Shown: positions 51,691-60,191 of the stretch, piece after piece | Layout: every line of letters begins with the position of its first letter | How positions within the stretch are numbered: the first letter of the stretch is position 1 | NCBI GenBank assembly: GCA_964582715.1 | Contig: CAZOSM010000001.1 | Location: 1-64,000 of the forward strand | Length of the DNA stretch: 64,000 nt | Source of the DNA: MFZZ01 sp964582715 | GTDB lineage: Bacteria > Patescibacteriota > Microgenomatia > UBA1406 > GWC2-37-13 | Direction of reading: 5' to 3' | Notes under the pieces: generated by a model | What the model was told of the DNA's origin: nothing | Databases searched by the model: none | What the model saw: only the letters and a program-made list of their open reading frames with translations | Program-made: the position numbers and the translations under genes

Positions 51691-51711
51691 ACCGGGCTAC
51701 ACCACGCGTCC
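51633..51711 (-). tRNA. tRNA-Asp (GTC)
   Basis: The minus strand folds into a full cloverleaf: acceptor GGACGCG/CGCGTCC, anticodon stem CTTCC/GGAAG with loop CTGTCAC (anticodon GTC), and T-arm GCGGGTTCGAATCCCGT. Discriminator G and CCA are encoded. It overlaps the last 15 nt of the upstream MtaB-like gene and the end of the recombinase frame. The element lies just past its 3' end. Confidence 0.93.
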
Positions 51712-52983
51712 TATTAAATTGCCCGAATTCAATTCAGTTATTTTAACATGTTTTAGCTCACCTGTCATGTCATCTTTTGTTTTAATATATGCGGGCATCT
51801 GGTTTTCTAGAAGGGCTAACTGGTAGTCGCCTTCTCTTCTTTCTAAAAGGAGTGCTTCAAATGAATTCTGAAGATGCTTCTGTTGAAATGCAAGATACTT
51901 CTTATCAGAAAGCTCTCTAAGCGCTTTGGATCTTTTCTTTGCAACATCTACTGATGGCTTTTTAAGCCGTTTACCCAGGTAATAAGCTGCAGTGTGCTGG
52001 CGAGTTGAGTACCTGAACACATGAAATTTACTAATTGGCGTATCTTTAAGAAAGTTATATGTATCTTCAAAATCCTGGTCTGTTTCTTCTAAAAAGCCCA
52101 CAATAACATCTGTTCCAATAAACGCAAATGGGTTAATCTCTGCTATATTATGAAGTTTTTCTATAAATTCCTGTCTTGTATAACCTCTTTTCATGAGGCG
52201 TAACATGTTGTCAGAACCAGCTTGCAAAGGTATATGGAAGAAGTGCACAAAGCGTTTTGAATCTTTATATTGTCTATAAATATCGAGAAATTCCTGGTCA
52301 ATAGACCACGGATGTATTGAACCAAAGCTAAAACGTGGGATATCTGTTTCTATAAAAAGCCTTTTGAGAAGGTCTGTAAACGATTCTTTCGTATCATACC
52401 CATATGCATTGGTGTTTATTGCAGTAAGAATAACTTCTGGGTAATTTGAAAAGTTTTTCACCTGTGATACAAGCTCATTTATAGGGATAGATTTAGGCAA
52501 TCCACGTAAGTATGGCACAATACAAAATGTACAAAAGCGGTTACAGCCATCCTGGATTTTGATAATAGCCCGCCCGGATCTGGTAAATGTATCTGTTGCT
52601 ACCGGGCTATCAAACTCTTTTTTTATCTCAATAGGATTTACTTTTCCTGCATATTTCTTTTCCAGAAGGTCTGCTATAAACTCTTTACTCTGGTTATCTA
52701 CAATATAGTCAACTTCCTTTACCTCGGTTTTGGTTTTAATCCAGTTGGTAGCAGCGCATCCTGTAACTACTATCTTTATATGAGGGTACTGTCTTTTTAT
52801 CTGGTAGATATGCTGTTTAGCCTCTCTTTCTGCTTTATGAGTAACTGAACAGGTATTAAGTATATATACATCGGGGTTATCTTCTGTTTTTTTGTACCCT
52901 TTCTGGATAAGTTCCCGGTCGAGAGCTTCTTTTTCTGCCATGTTTACCCGGCAGCCAAAACTAAAGCTATTAAAGGTTTTCAT
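51697..52983 (-). CDS. mtaB: tRNA methylthiotransferase, MtaB-like radical SAM enzyme
   Basis: A 428-aa enzyme that adds a methylthio group to t6A37 of tRNA. The N-terminal MTTase domain has the cluster cysteines in SFGCRVN, NTCSVT and VTGCAA; the radical SAM core has CNRFCTFC; a TRAM-like end closes the protein. MtaB is favoured over MiaB by the FGCRVN start and short N-terminus. The last four codons and TAG stop lie inside the 5' part of tRNA-Asp, so the tRNA is probably processed from this mRNA. Confidence 0.88.
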   Translation of the reverse strand: MKTFNSFSFGCRVNMAEKEALDRELIQKGYKKTEDNPDVYILNTCSVTHKAEREAKQHIYQIKRQYPHIKIVVTGCAATNWIKTKTEVKEVDYIVDNQSKEFIADLLEKKYAGKVNPIEIKKEFDSPVATDTFTRSGRAIIKIQDGCNRFCTFCIVPYLRGLPKSIPINELVSQVKNFSNYPEVILTAINTNAYGYDTKESFTDLLKRLFIETDIPRFSFGSIHPWSIDQEFLDIYRQYKDSKRFVHFFHIPLQAGSDNMLRLMKRGYTRQEFIEKLHNIAEINPFAFIGTDVIVGFLEETDQDFEDTYNFLKDTPISKFHVFRYSTRQHTAAYYLGKRLKKPSVDVAKKRSKALRELSDKKYLAFQQKHLQNSFEALLLERREGDYQLALLENQMPAYIKTKDDMTGELKHVKITELNSGNLIGRVV

Positions 52984-53133
52984 ATATATGTCGCATTATA
53001 CCTAAATCTGAGTTTTTTTAGTACTATACCTGTTTAAATACTATTACACATGTAATACTCATTAGCTATTTATATTGATATGATACTATAAATATACAAT
53101 AAAAGTTATTATATAAAAATACTAAAATACCTG

Positions 53134-53162
53134 TTGACAATCCTATAATATGGTTGTATACT
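53134..53162 (+). promoter_or_regulatory. Promoter upstream of the muralytic gene
   Basis: Consensus TTGACA (53134-53139), 17-bp spacer, TATACT (53157-53162). Transcription should start near 53169, directly before a terminator hairpin. Confidence 0.75.
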
Positions 53163-53171
53163 TATACTCAG

Positions 53172-53217
53172 ATGCTAAGGTTTTTCTCCCAGCGATGAAA
53201 AGCTTTAGCATTTTTTT
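53172..53217 (+). terminator. Intrinsic terminator between promoter and start codon
   Basis: A 15-bp stem (53172-53186 pairing with 53197-53211, with two G-U pairs) and a 10-nt loop are followed by seven T (53211-53217); the ATG of the next gene comes immediately after. It looks like an attenuator: most transcripts should stop before the gene. No known riboswitch aptamer fits in the ~50-nt leader. Confidence 0.75.
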
Positions 53218-53781
53218 ATGGATAAAATAAAGCTTATAGTATTATTTTTATTAATAGTGCTTGGGCTTCCAAACATTGCACATGCTCACAAAGAAGCAGG
53301 TGCAGAAGCTTCCATGAAACCGGTAGTTGAGCAAACTACAGATCTTCAACGCCATATAGATACTGGCTTAAAACGTAATGTGATTAAAAACGTTTTAACC
53401 AGTTATAACTCCCCTCTTGTATCTGAGGTAGATACCTTTTTAGAAGTATGTACTAAATACAATATTGATTGTTATTTATTACCTTCTATTGCAGGTGTCG
53501 AATCTACTTTTGGTAAATTCACTTTAAGCGGTTCACATAACCCGTTTGGTTGGGGAGGTGGACTTATTATGTTTGACTCTTGGGAAGACGGTATAGATAC
53601 CGTAGGTCGTGGTCTCAGTGAAAACTATTATGCAAAAGGTGCAAACACCATTGAAACAATTGGTCCAATTTATGCAGCAAGTCCTACCTGGGCTCAAAAA
53701 ATTCGTTACTTTCATAATAGATTTACTGAGCTTGAGGCTGAAAAGCGATTGTATTTTTCTAAACTTGCGGTAGAATTGTAA
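53218..53781 (+). CDS. Exported glucosaminidase/lysozyme-like protein
   Basis: A 187-aa protein with a signal peptide (ending NIAHA) and a muralytic-type domain: YLLPSIAGVESTFGKFTLSG with the likely catalytic Glu, HNPFGWGGG, and DGIDTVGRGLSENYY. It is related to the 55655-56230 protein. It presumably trims cell-wall glycan. Its start codon abuts the U-tract of a strong terminator, so expression is probably controlled by attenuation. The trigger factor gene follows after 2 nt. Confidence 0.72.
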   Translation: MDKIKLIVLFLLIVLGLPNIAHAHKEAGAEASMKPVVEQTTDLQRHIDTGLKRNVIKNVLTSYNSPLVSEVDTFLEVCTKYNIDCYLLPSIAGVESTFGKFTLSGSHNPFGWGGGLIMFDSWEDGIDTVGRGLSENYYAKGANTIETIGPIYAASPTWAQKIRYFHNRFTELEAEKRLYFSKLAVEL

Positions 53782-53783
53782 CC

Positions 53784-54653
53784 ATGTATACGTATAAACG
53801 AAAGAATCTACCCAAACAAACCATTGAATTTATTATCACAGTACCTTCAAAGGATATAGAAGAAGAGTACAAAAATGCCTTTTCTGAACTTCAAAAAGAT
53901 CTTCAGGTAGAAGGATTCCGTAAAGGGAAAGCTCCTAAAGATGTTGCAGAAAGACACTTAGCAAAAGATGATATTTACGATAAATTAGTACGTAACTACC
54001 TTCCAAAGACATATTCCGAGATTGTAGAAAAAGAAGAGCTCCGCCCAATTATTTCTCCTCGTGTAGACCTCGAAAAAGCAAAAGAAGGCGAAGACTGGGA
54101 GATCAAAATAACCACTGCTCTTTCTCCAAAAGTAGAGCTTGGAAAGTATCAGGATGCTGTTAAAAAAGCTAAGAAAGACGTTAAAAAAAGTGATATCTGG
54201 GTTCCTGGAAAGGATAAAGAACCTACAGAAGAAGATACAGAAAAGCAAAAACAGGCAGAGTTTCAGGCTTCTCTGGATGCGCTTATGAAATCTGCAAAAG
54301 TAGAGATTTCTGACCTTATTTTAGAAGAAGAGTTGCAGAAAAGACTAGCTCAACTGGTTGATCAGATGCAAAGAGTAGGTATTACTATGGATGCATATTT
54401 ACAATCAAAAAATATCTCTAAAGAACAACTTCATGAACAAATAAAGAAGGAAATTGAAGAAAGCTACAAAATTGAATTTATTTTGCAGGAAATTGCAGAT
54501 AAAGAGGAAATTAAAGTAGAACAGGCAGAGCTGGAAAAACTGTTTGCAAATGTCAAAACAGACGAAGAACGCAAGTCTATTGAGCAGAATGCTTACTACT
54601 ACGCGGCGCTTCTGAGAAAGCAGAAGACACTTGATTACATTAATAGCCTGTAG
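53784..54653 (+). CDS. tig: Trigger factor without PPIase domain
   Basis: A 289-aa ribosome-associated chaperone. The N-terminal ribosome-binding domain is clear (FIITVPSKDIEEEYKNAFSE, then the signature VEGFRKGKAPKDVAE), and the helical C-terminal chaperone arms follow. The FKBP-type PPIase domain between them is replaced by a ~40-residue charged linker, hence the length (typical trigger factors are ~430 aa). This reduced form is known from small-genome bacteria and fits CPR. Confidence 0.85.
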   Translation: MYTYKRKNLPKQTIEFIITVPSKDIEEEYKNAFSELQKDLQVEGFRKGKAPKDVAERHLAKDDIYDKLVRNYLPKTYSEIVEKEELRPIISPRVDLEKAKEGEDWEIKITTALSPKVELGKYQDAVKKAKKDVKKSDIWVPGKDKEPTEEDTEKQKQAEFQASLDALMKSAKVEISDLILEEELQKRLAQLVDQMQRVGITMDAYLQSKNISKEQLHEQIKKEIEESYKIEFILQEIADKEEIKVEQAELEKLFANVKTDEERKSIEQNAYYYAALLRKQKTLDYINSL

Positions 54654-54668
54654 TATAATGAAAGAGCT

Positions 54669-55319
54669 ATGAATTACAAAAGCTCTACCAATACCAAGCG
54701 GAATATTGCGAATAATAACCGCGACAGTTTGGAACGTGAAACAAGTACCAGCTTATCTGGTACACTGTCTTCTTTTGGAAAAGATACCGTACAAAAAGTC
54801 GGTGAAGGTATCGTTGATACCGGTCGTGGTATCTTTGATCAACTTCTTGGCCAGTACGAGCAAGCTTCAGAACAAGATTCTGCACTTCAGCGTGAGCAGG
54901 AAAAACAACAGGAATCGAGCCAGGGAGCAAACCGTTTAGAAGGTACTCTCTTTAGCTTCCGTGATGTTGAGGAAGAAAGACAGATGAGAGAGATTAAAGA
55001 GCTTATTGAACAGATTAGACAGGAAGTAAAGATGATTAAGAAAGCAGATGCTGCTCTCATGACTGAGGTTAAAGATATTGAAAAACTCACTATAGATACA
55101 GTGCCAGAAAAACCTGGTATTTATCATATCCGCTTCCTAGAAGTTGTCTTGAAAGTATTAGAGCTGCTTCGTACCAAAATTAGTGAATCCGGTACCTGGA
55201 TGGAAGCACTTAAGAGTAAAAAAGCAAAAAGAGGTTCTGCATTTGCCTCAAATACAAAGAAAAAAGGGACACAATACTCCATGTCTCAGGAACTTTCTAA
55301 CGCACGATCTGTTCAATAA
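54669..55319 (+). CDS. DUF5660-like hypothetical protein
   Basis: A 216-aa soluble protein with a polar low-complexity first half and a helical, conserved-looking second half (REIKELIEQIRQEVKMIKK, EKPGIYHIRFLEVVLKVL, RTKISESGTWMEAL). It resembles the DUF5660 family of Microgenomates-type genomes; the function is unknown. A TATAAT box ends 9 nt before the ATG and it sits just after tig. The 3' end overlaps the convergent membrane-protein gene by 23 nt. Confidence 0.7.
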   Translation: MNYKSSTNTKRNIANNNRDSLERETSTSLSGTLSSFGKDTVQKVGEGIVDTGRGIFDQLLGQYEQASEQDSALQREQEKQQESSQGANRLEGTLFSFRDVEEERQMREIKELIEQIRQEVKMIKKADAALMTEVKDIEKLTIDTVPEKPGIYHIRFLEVVLKVLELLRTKISESGTWMEALKSKKAKRGSAFASNTKKKGTQYSMSQELSNARSVQ

Positions 55320-55671
55320 TTGAACTTACCCCCGTATTCAGTGCCCGTCCCCCATCAAGCCACATAGGTATAAGCATAGTTAAGATAAGAAAAGTAAAGA
55401 TATATGCTCCAATTCTTTTATTTTTAGACCATTTATATGGTTTTGTGATTATGTTAAAGAAGATTGTGAAAGAAACAACATAAATAATGGTATAGATGCT
55501 ATATAAAATATAGGTGAACTGAGTTCTATCGATATCAATGATCTGATTGGTCTCTAGGTACATAAAGCCTATTACTATACCATACATCAATACAGTAACT
55601 GCTATGATCCCGATTGCGGTAAAACCAAAAAGCTTGAGTAAGAGATTTTTCATATTATTCCATTCTGTCAA
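55297..55671 (-). CDS. Small membrane protein, 124 aa
   Basis: Three helices (about 8-32, 48-70, 84-106) and no recognised domain; basic residues between helices 2 and 3 (TKPYKWSKNKR) set the likely topology. I do not recognise the family. It overlaps the preceding minus-strand muralytic gene by 17 nt and probably shares its transcript. Confidence 0.55.
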   Translation of the reverse strand: MTEWNNMKNLLLKLFGFTAIGIIAVTVLMYGIVIGFMYLETNQIIDIDRTQFTYILYSIYTIIYVVSFTIFFNIITKPYKWSKNKRIGAYIFTFLILTMLIPMWLDGGRALNTGVSSIIEQIVR

Positions 55672-56230
55672 AAAAGTAGTTTACACCAAAAGACCAGCTT
55701 CCGGTAGAGCTTGGATTATATTTACTCATAATCTGCTCGGTGGTGGTAAGACCTTCATCTATATAATATTTTTTTAATCCTCGTGCTACTGTTTCTATTG
55801 CCTCAGGGTAAGAAGTAAACCTTGTTACCGTACCTCCGTATATCCCCCATCCCCAACAGTTATATGAGTTATGAGGGATTACCTTACAGGCACCAGATTC
55901 CTGCATAGAAATAGCTGGTAGCAGCCGGTAATCCAGGCTATATTCATCGGCAATAGCTACCATAAACTCTGCATGATCATATAATGGAGAGTCGTGTTGC
56001 CTAAAGAAAGCCATCAGTACTGCAACGCGTTTATCATCGATATCTTTGTCAATAAAATACTCAGAACTTTCTATTGAAGACGTATCTATAACTATGTTAT
56101 CCAGCTCTTCAAGAATAATAGCAATATTGGTTTGCTTTTCTGTTGTTGCGTATATCTTGGAAACAAGATAGAGGTTCAAAACTAAAGTCACAATAAAAAC
56201 AGCTATAAGGATACTTAATTTCTTAGCCAT
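55655..56230 (-). CDS. Exported glucosaminidase/lysozyme-like protein 2
   Basis: A 191-aa protein starting MAKKLSILIAVF. I place the start at 56230: TTGACA (56261-56266), an 18-bp spacer and TATAGT (56237-56242) lie upstream, with 6 nt to this ATG, and the longer frame would begin inside that -35. Signal anchor, then a domain with YRLLPAISMQESGACKVI (likely catalytic Glu), YNCWGWGIYGG and EAIETVARGLKKYYI, parallel to the 53218-53781 protein. Cell-wall glycan hydrolysis is likely. Confidence 0.72.
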   Translation of the reverse strand: MAKKLSILIAVFIVTLVLNLYLVSKIYATTEKQTNIAIILEELDNIVIDTSSIESSEYFIDKDIDDKRVAVLMAFFRQHDSPLYDHAEFMVAIADEYSLDYRLLPAISMQESGACKVIPHNSYNCWGWGIYGGTVTRFTSYPEAIETVARGLKKYYIDEGLTTTEQIMSKYNPSSTGSWSFGVNYFFDRME

Positions 56231-56236
56231 ATCTTC

Positions 56237-56266
56237 ACTATAGAGTATTCTATAAAGATTTGTCAA
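56237..56266 (-). promoter_or_regulatory. Complete leaderless promoter of the second muralytic gene
   Basis: Minus strand TTGACA, 18-bp spacer, TATAGT, then 6 nt (GAAGAT) and ATG. This is the clearest example of the leaderless geometry in the core chromosome. Confidence 0.7.
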
Positions 56267-56825
56267 TTACGTTTTGAGCTTTTTGGTAGTAATACGTATT
56301 ATATTTGGTGCCTTTGCGCTCTTTCACGAGCATTGAGCTCAAAAAAGGTATTTTAAAACCATGAGAGATAATAAACACATCATCTTTAGTCTCCTGGATG
56401 AGTTTATCTTTTATCCTTTCTATAAGCTTGGGAAATAAATATATGTAAATGACATCTGCTTTAGATAGATCTGTTTCAAGAATATTTTTTACTTGAAAGG
56501 TAACGTTGTCTAAATGTTTAGACTTAGCAAGTATATTTGCTCTTATAATAAGCTCTGGATTGACGTCAACTCCTACTCCATTTACCTCAAACTTTTCTGC
56601 AGCAAGACGTACCACTCGCCCATCACCACAGCCTAATTCTAAAAAGTGCATCCCTTTTATAAGTGCTGCTTCTTCTAGTATTCCTTCGATCTCTTTTTGT
56701 TGAGTGGGTACATATGGCGCACCTTTTAACCAGGAGTATATGAGTAGTAATACATAGACACAGATCCCGCCTAATAGTATGATTTCAAATGTGATAAGGA
56801 TAATATACAATGCTTCTGTAAACAT
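56250..56825 (-). CDS. Membrane-tethered class I SAM methyltransferase
   Basis: A 191-aa protein from the ATG at 56825, which a TACAAT box precedes by 7 nt (an upstream in-frame GTG lies within that promoter). One N-terminal helix (about 7-32) is followed by a Rossmann methyltransferase domain: motif I FLELGCGDGRVVRLA, then GVDVNPELIIRANI and DVIYIYLFPK. The substrate is unknown. The 3' end overlaps the promoter of the muralytic gene. Confidence 0.78.
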   Translation of the reverse strand: MFTEALYIILITFEIILLGGICVYVLLLIYSWLKGAPYVPTQQKEIEGILEEAALIKGMHFLELGCGDGRVVRLAAEKFEVNGVGVDVNPELIIRANILAKSKHLDNVTFQVKNILETDLSKADVIYIYLFPKLIERIKDKLIQETKDDVFIISHGFKIPFLSSMLVKERKGTKYNTYYYQKAQNVIDKSL

Positions 56826-56869
56826 GGTCTTTATTGTATAATATAACACATTGATAGAAAACTCTATCT

Positions 56870-56941
56870 GCCCTTATAGCTTAACGGATAGAGCCCTGGT
56901 CTTCGGAACCAGTAGTGGGGGTTCGATTCCCTCTAAGGGCA
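56870..56941 (+). tRNA. tRNA-Arg (TCG)
   Basis: Cloverleaf with acceptor GCCCTTA/TAAGGGC, anticodon stem CTGGT/ACCAG and loop CTTCGGA (anticodon TCG), T-arm GGGGGTTCGATTCCCTC, discriminator A. CCA is not encoded. Confidence 0.93.
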
Positions 56942-56953
56942 CATGAGGTGTGA

Positions 56954-57025
56954 GGGCCCGTAGCTCAATGGTAGAGCAGTAGCCTCTTAAGCTATTGGTT
57001 GCGAGTTCGAGTCTCGCCGGGCTCA
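56954..57025 (+). tRNA. tRNA-Lys (CTT)
   Basis: Cloverleaf with acceptor GGGCCCG/CGGGCTC, anticodon stem GTAGC/GCTAT and loop CTCTTAA (anticodon CTT), T-arm GCGAGTTCGAGTCTCGC, discriminator A. CCA is not encoded. It lies 12 nt after tRNA-Arg and is probably on the same transcript. Confidence 0.93.
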
Positions 57026-57207
57026 CACATACCTGTCTTCCTCTCATAATGCCAGAGCCGGGCTGGTAGCTTCAAAACTGGATTATGAATACTCCTTATC
57101 TTCTACGAAGACGTATAGCAACTGCTCGCACCTTGGTGATTATTTCATAAGAGAACCTTTTGCAATTATCTTGTATAAGCTTTTGAATAGAATTTAGATG
57201 AAGTTAT

Positions 57208-58491
57208 TTAATGTATTTTAGTTACCACAATCTTATCTACCCTATTCCCATCCATATCAACTACTTCAAACTGTAAGTCCTTATGTCCAAACTGATCTCC
57301 GGAAACTGGTACCCTCCCAACATGGTCCATCACGAAACCACCTATGGTATTAAATCCACCTGTTTCTTCATTTGGTAAGGTATCAATATCAAAATACTCT
57401 TTAAACTCATTAACAGAAAGAAGTCCATCAATAAACCACGAATTCTTTGAACGTTTGAGGATTTTCATTTCTTCTTTTTCATTTACCTCAGGTAGGTCAC
57501 CCACAAGAGCTTCGAGAATATCACTAATATGTATAAGGCCTTCTATATGCCCATATTCATCTACTATAAGGCCCGTATGTACTTTTGATCGTTTAAATAG
57601 CTCAAGCACGTGAAATGCTTTCTTATTTTCTGGAATAAGAGGTGGCTTAATAATATGGGGTTTAATTTGTGGTTTTTTTGAAGAAAGAAGCTCAGTCAAT
57701 ATTGCATCGTAGCTTATAATGCCAACCACATTATCCAGGTCACCACGGCATATAGGATAATATGAAAACGGATTATCTAAGATAAGCTCTTTTATTTCTT
57801 GTATGTTCATCTTTTGATCTATCCAGACTATTTTATTACGGGTTGTCATAAGTGAGTTGACTTTAATATCTGCTAGGCTGAGCGTTTTTTCTACTATATT
57901 ACGTTCTGCTTTTCCAAACACACCCATTTCGGCACCTTCTGCGACAAGAAGTTTGACCTCTTCTCCACTCACTGTTATATGATTTTTTTTCTTAATTCCC
58001 AGCATTTTAAGAATAAAATTGGTTGAGGTGCTAAGGACATGCACTCCTGGTCCAAATAAGATAGATATAAACTCCATTGGCCGGGCCATGAGTAAGGAAA
58101 TTCGTTCCGAGAACTGGAGGCCAAGGCGCTTTGGTACGAGTTCACCTATCACGATTGAGATATATGTAGTTACAATAACGACGCTTAAAAATGCTACAGA
58201 ATTACTCAGCACTTGATTGATACCTAGTGTTTGCAGATACAGAGAAAATGGTCCAGAAAGGGTAAGTCCACTGAGTGCACCTGTTAAAATCCCAATCAGA
58301 GTTATACCAACCTGGATGGTAGAAAATAATCTGTTAGGGTCATCGGTGAGTCTAAGCACAGCCTCTGCATTACTATTACCATCTTGCCGGAGCTGTTGAA
58401 GCTTAGAACGCTTGACAGAAATCATTGAGATCTCCGCCATGGAAAGTAACCCATTTAAAATAATCAAGAAGAGAATGACTAATAGTTCCAT
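57208..58491 (-). CDS. CNNM/CBS-domain membrane protein (HlyC/CorC family)
   Basis: A 427-aa protein in the standard order: CNNM membrane domain of four helices (about 1-180; NGLLSMAEISMISVKRSKL), two CBS domains (about 200-325), and a CorC_HlyC C-terminal domain (about 340-425; GGFNTIGGFVMDHVGRVPV). Family members act in magnesium/cobalt homeostasis. It is a single gene on the minus strand, with divergent obg upstream. Confidence 0.88.
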   Translation of the reverse strand: MELLVILFLIILNGLLSMAEISMISVKRSKLQQLRQDGNSNAEAVLRLTDDPNRLFSTIQVGITLIGILTGALSGLTLSGPFSLYLQTLGINQVLSNSVAFLSVVIVTTYISIVIGELVPKRLGLQFSERISLLMARPMEFISILFGPGVHVLSTSTNFILKMLGIKKKNHITVSGEEVKLLVAEGAEMGVFGKAERNIVEKTLSLADIKVNSLMTTRNKIVWIDQKMNIQEIKELILDNPFSYYPICRGDLDNVVGIISYDAILTELLSSKKPQIKPHIIKPPLIPENKKAFHVLELFKRSKVHTGLIVDEYGHIEGLIHISDILEALVGDLPEVNEKEEMKILKRSKNSWFIDGLLSVNEFKEYFDIDTLPNEETGGFNTIGGFVMDHVGRVPVSGDQFGHKDLQFEVVDMDGNRVDKIVVTKIH

Positions 58492-58588
58492 ATGTATGAA
58501 GCCATTATATCAAAGTTTTTGCCGTAACTTTGTTAAGAAGATATCAGAATGTATAAGTATATATATCGTTATAACAAGTTAAATACGC

Positions 58589-58594
58589 TATAAT
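58589..58594 (+). promoter_or_regulatory. -10 box of obg (leaderless)
   Basis: TATAAT followed by 6 nt (ATAGCT) and the ATG at 58601. It shows that the leaderless geometry is a host trait, not only an element trait. Confidence 0.6.
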
Positions 58595-58600
58595 ATAGCT

Positions 58601-59551
58601 ATGTTTGTTGATGAAGCATATATTAAAGTAGAAGGTGGAAAAGGTGGAAGCGGAAGAGCTGCCTTTTTTCCTGGTATTAAAACCGGTCCCTCAGGTGGTG
58701 ATGGTGGGAATGGTGGTAATGTGTATGTAAAAGCTGATCGGAATAAGGTAGATTTATACCAGTTTGTCAGTAATCGTAAGTATGTTGCAGCGGATGGTAA
58801 GATTGGTGAAAATTTTAAAAGAACAGGTGCTTCTGGTGAAGATCTTATTGTTACTGTCCCTTATGGAACCCAGTTTACTGACACCGAAACAAACGAAACT
58901 TTTGAAGTAACAGATGAAAAAGACCAATACCTGTTGGCAAGAGGTGGCCATGGGGGTAAAGGAAATGCAAAGTTTGCATCACCTACAAATCGGTCACCCA
59001 AAACAGCTCAGCCTGGCAAGCCCGGACAAGAAAAGCATTACCGTATGGTGCTTAAACTCATAGCGCATTACGGACTGATTGGCCTACCTAACGCCGGTAA
59101 AAGCAGCTTGCTAAACGAATTAACAGCAGCTCAGGTTAAAACTGCTATGTACCCTTTCACAACACTTGAACCGAATTTGGGTGTATTTAATAATGGACGC
59201 GTAATTGCAGATATCCCTGGTCTTTTAGAAGGAGCTTCTACTGGGAAAGGACTTGGTATTAAGTTTTTAAAACATATTGAAAAAGTGGAAGTACTTCTCC
59301 ATTGTGTTGCAGCTGATTCTACAGATATTATTGCTGATTATGAAACTGTTATACAAGAGATTAAAAACTATAATGAAGAACTCCTCAAGAAACACCAGAT
59401 TATTCTACTTACCAAAACAGACCTCATAGATGGAGAGATTCAAAAGGCGCTTATCAAGAAGCTGAAGCAGTATAAAAAAGAAGTGATACCTGTTTCTATC
59501 TATAATGTGGAGCAGTTTAAAGATCTTCAGAAGACACTTTCAGCATATTAA
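58601..59551 (+). CDS. obg: Obg/CgtA ribosome-assembly GTPase
   Basis: A 316-aa GTPase acting in 50S subunit maturation. The glycine-rich Obg domain (about 1-150; YIKVEGGKGGSGRAAFFPG, GGDGGNGGNV) is followed by the G domain with P-loop GLPNAGKSSL, switch I TTLEPNLGVF, DIPGLLEGAS, and TKTD. The variable C-terminal OCT domain of longer homologues is missing, which is common in reduced genomes. Confidence 0.93.
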   Translation: MFVDEAYIKVEGGKGGSGRAAFFPGIKTGPSGGDGGNGGNVYVKADRNKVDLYQFVSNRKYVAADGKIGENFKRTGASGEDLIVTVPYGTQFTDTETNETFEVTDEKDQYLLARGGHGGKGNAKFASPTNRSPKTAQPGKPGQEKHYRMVLKLIAHYGLIGLPNAGKSSLLNELTAAQVKTAMYPFTTLEPNLGVFNNGRVIADIPGLLEGASTGKGLGIKFLKHIEKVEVLLHCVAADSTDIIADYETVIQEIKNYNEELLKKHQIILLTKTDLIDGEIQKALIKKLKQYKKEVIPVSIYNVEQFKDLQKTLSAY

Positions 59552-59614
59552 ACTTCTTTCAGGTTGCTTACCAGCTTTTTATACCATTATTACCGCACAA
59601 ACCCATAATATGGT

Positions 59615-60190
59615 ATGGCAGAAATAGATATTAAAAAATTAGAGGAGGAAGAAAGAGAAGAAGAGCTCATTGATGAGATAGAAGAGCCGGTTATTCCGAG
59701 TGCAAAATTTAGAAACAAGAAGCAGGTTCAGGAAGAGAAAGAGAAACAGGTAGAAGATATCATAAAACTCCAAAATACTATTATCAGTTCAAAACGTACT
59801 ATTATTACTGTTAAGACCGTTTTTCCATTTGATTTTTTTCCTGATCAGATTGTGGTAGATGAAAATAAGATCAATATTATAAAAAGTGAGTTCTTTTTTT
59901 CAAAGGAAGTATATTCTATACCCATAGAAAACATGAATGGAGTTACGAGTTCATCCAACCTTTTTTTCGGGCAGTTGCGTTTGGAAGCTTGGGGCATATC
60001 TAGACTTCCTGATCCAGTAGAGTACTTATGGAAGAAAGATGCTGTAAAGGCGAGGCGTATTATTTCTGGTCTCATTACAGCACATCATGAGAATATAGAT
60101 ATGACGAACATTCCTCTTATGAAAGCAAGACGTGCCTTAGAAGAGATCGGGAGAGCTCAGGAACAGTATAAAAAAATAAATTCTACCTAG
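59615..60190 (+). CDS. Hypothetical PH-like domain protein, 191 aa
   Basis: A soluble protein with a very acidic N-terminus (LEEEEREEELIDEIEEPVI), a beta-rich middle (about 65-130; FFPDQIVVDENKINIIKSEF, VYSIPIENMNGV) with the rhythm of bacterial PH-like domains, and a helical end. I do not recognise a family. It converges on the 548-aa membrane protein with a 1-nt gap. A -10-like CATAAT lies just before the ATG. Confidence 0.6.
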   Translation: MAEIDIKKLEEEEREEELIDEIEEPVIPSAKFRNKKQVQEEKEKQVEDIIKLQNTIISSKRTIITVKTVFPFDFFPDQIVVDENKINIIKSEFFFSKEVYSIPIENMNGVTSSSNLFFGQLRLEAWGISRLPDPVEYLWKKDAVKARRIISGLITAHHENIDMTNIPLMKARRALEEIGRAQEQYKKINST

Positions 60191-60191
60191 A

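Noticed and set aside
53169..53217. c-di-AMP (ydaO) riboswitch before the cell-wall hydrolase
   Set aside because: The leader is only about 50 nt and is fully used by a terminator hairpin; the aptamer would not fit.
57026..57207. Possible structured RNA downstream of tRNA-Lys
   Set aside because: No convincing hairpin, promoter or terminator could be seen; the 182-nt gap is left unassigned.
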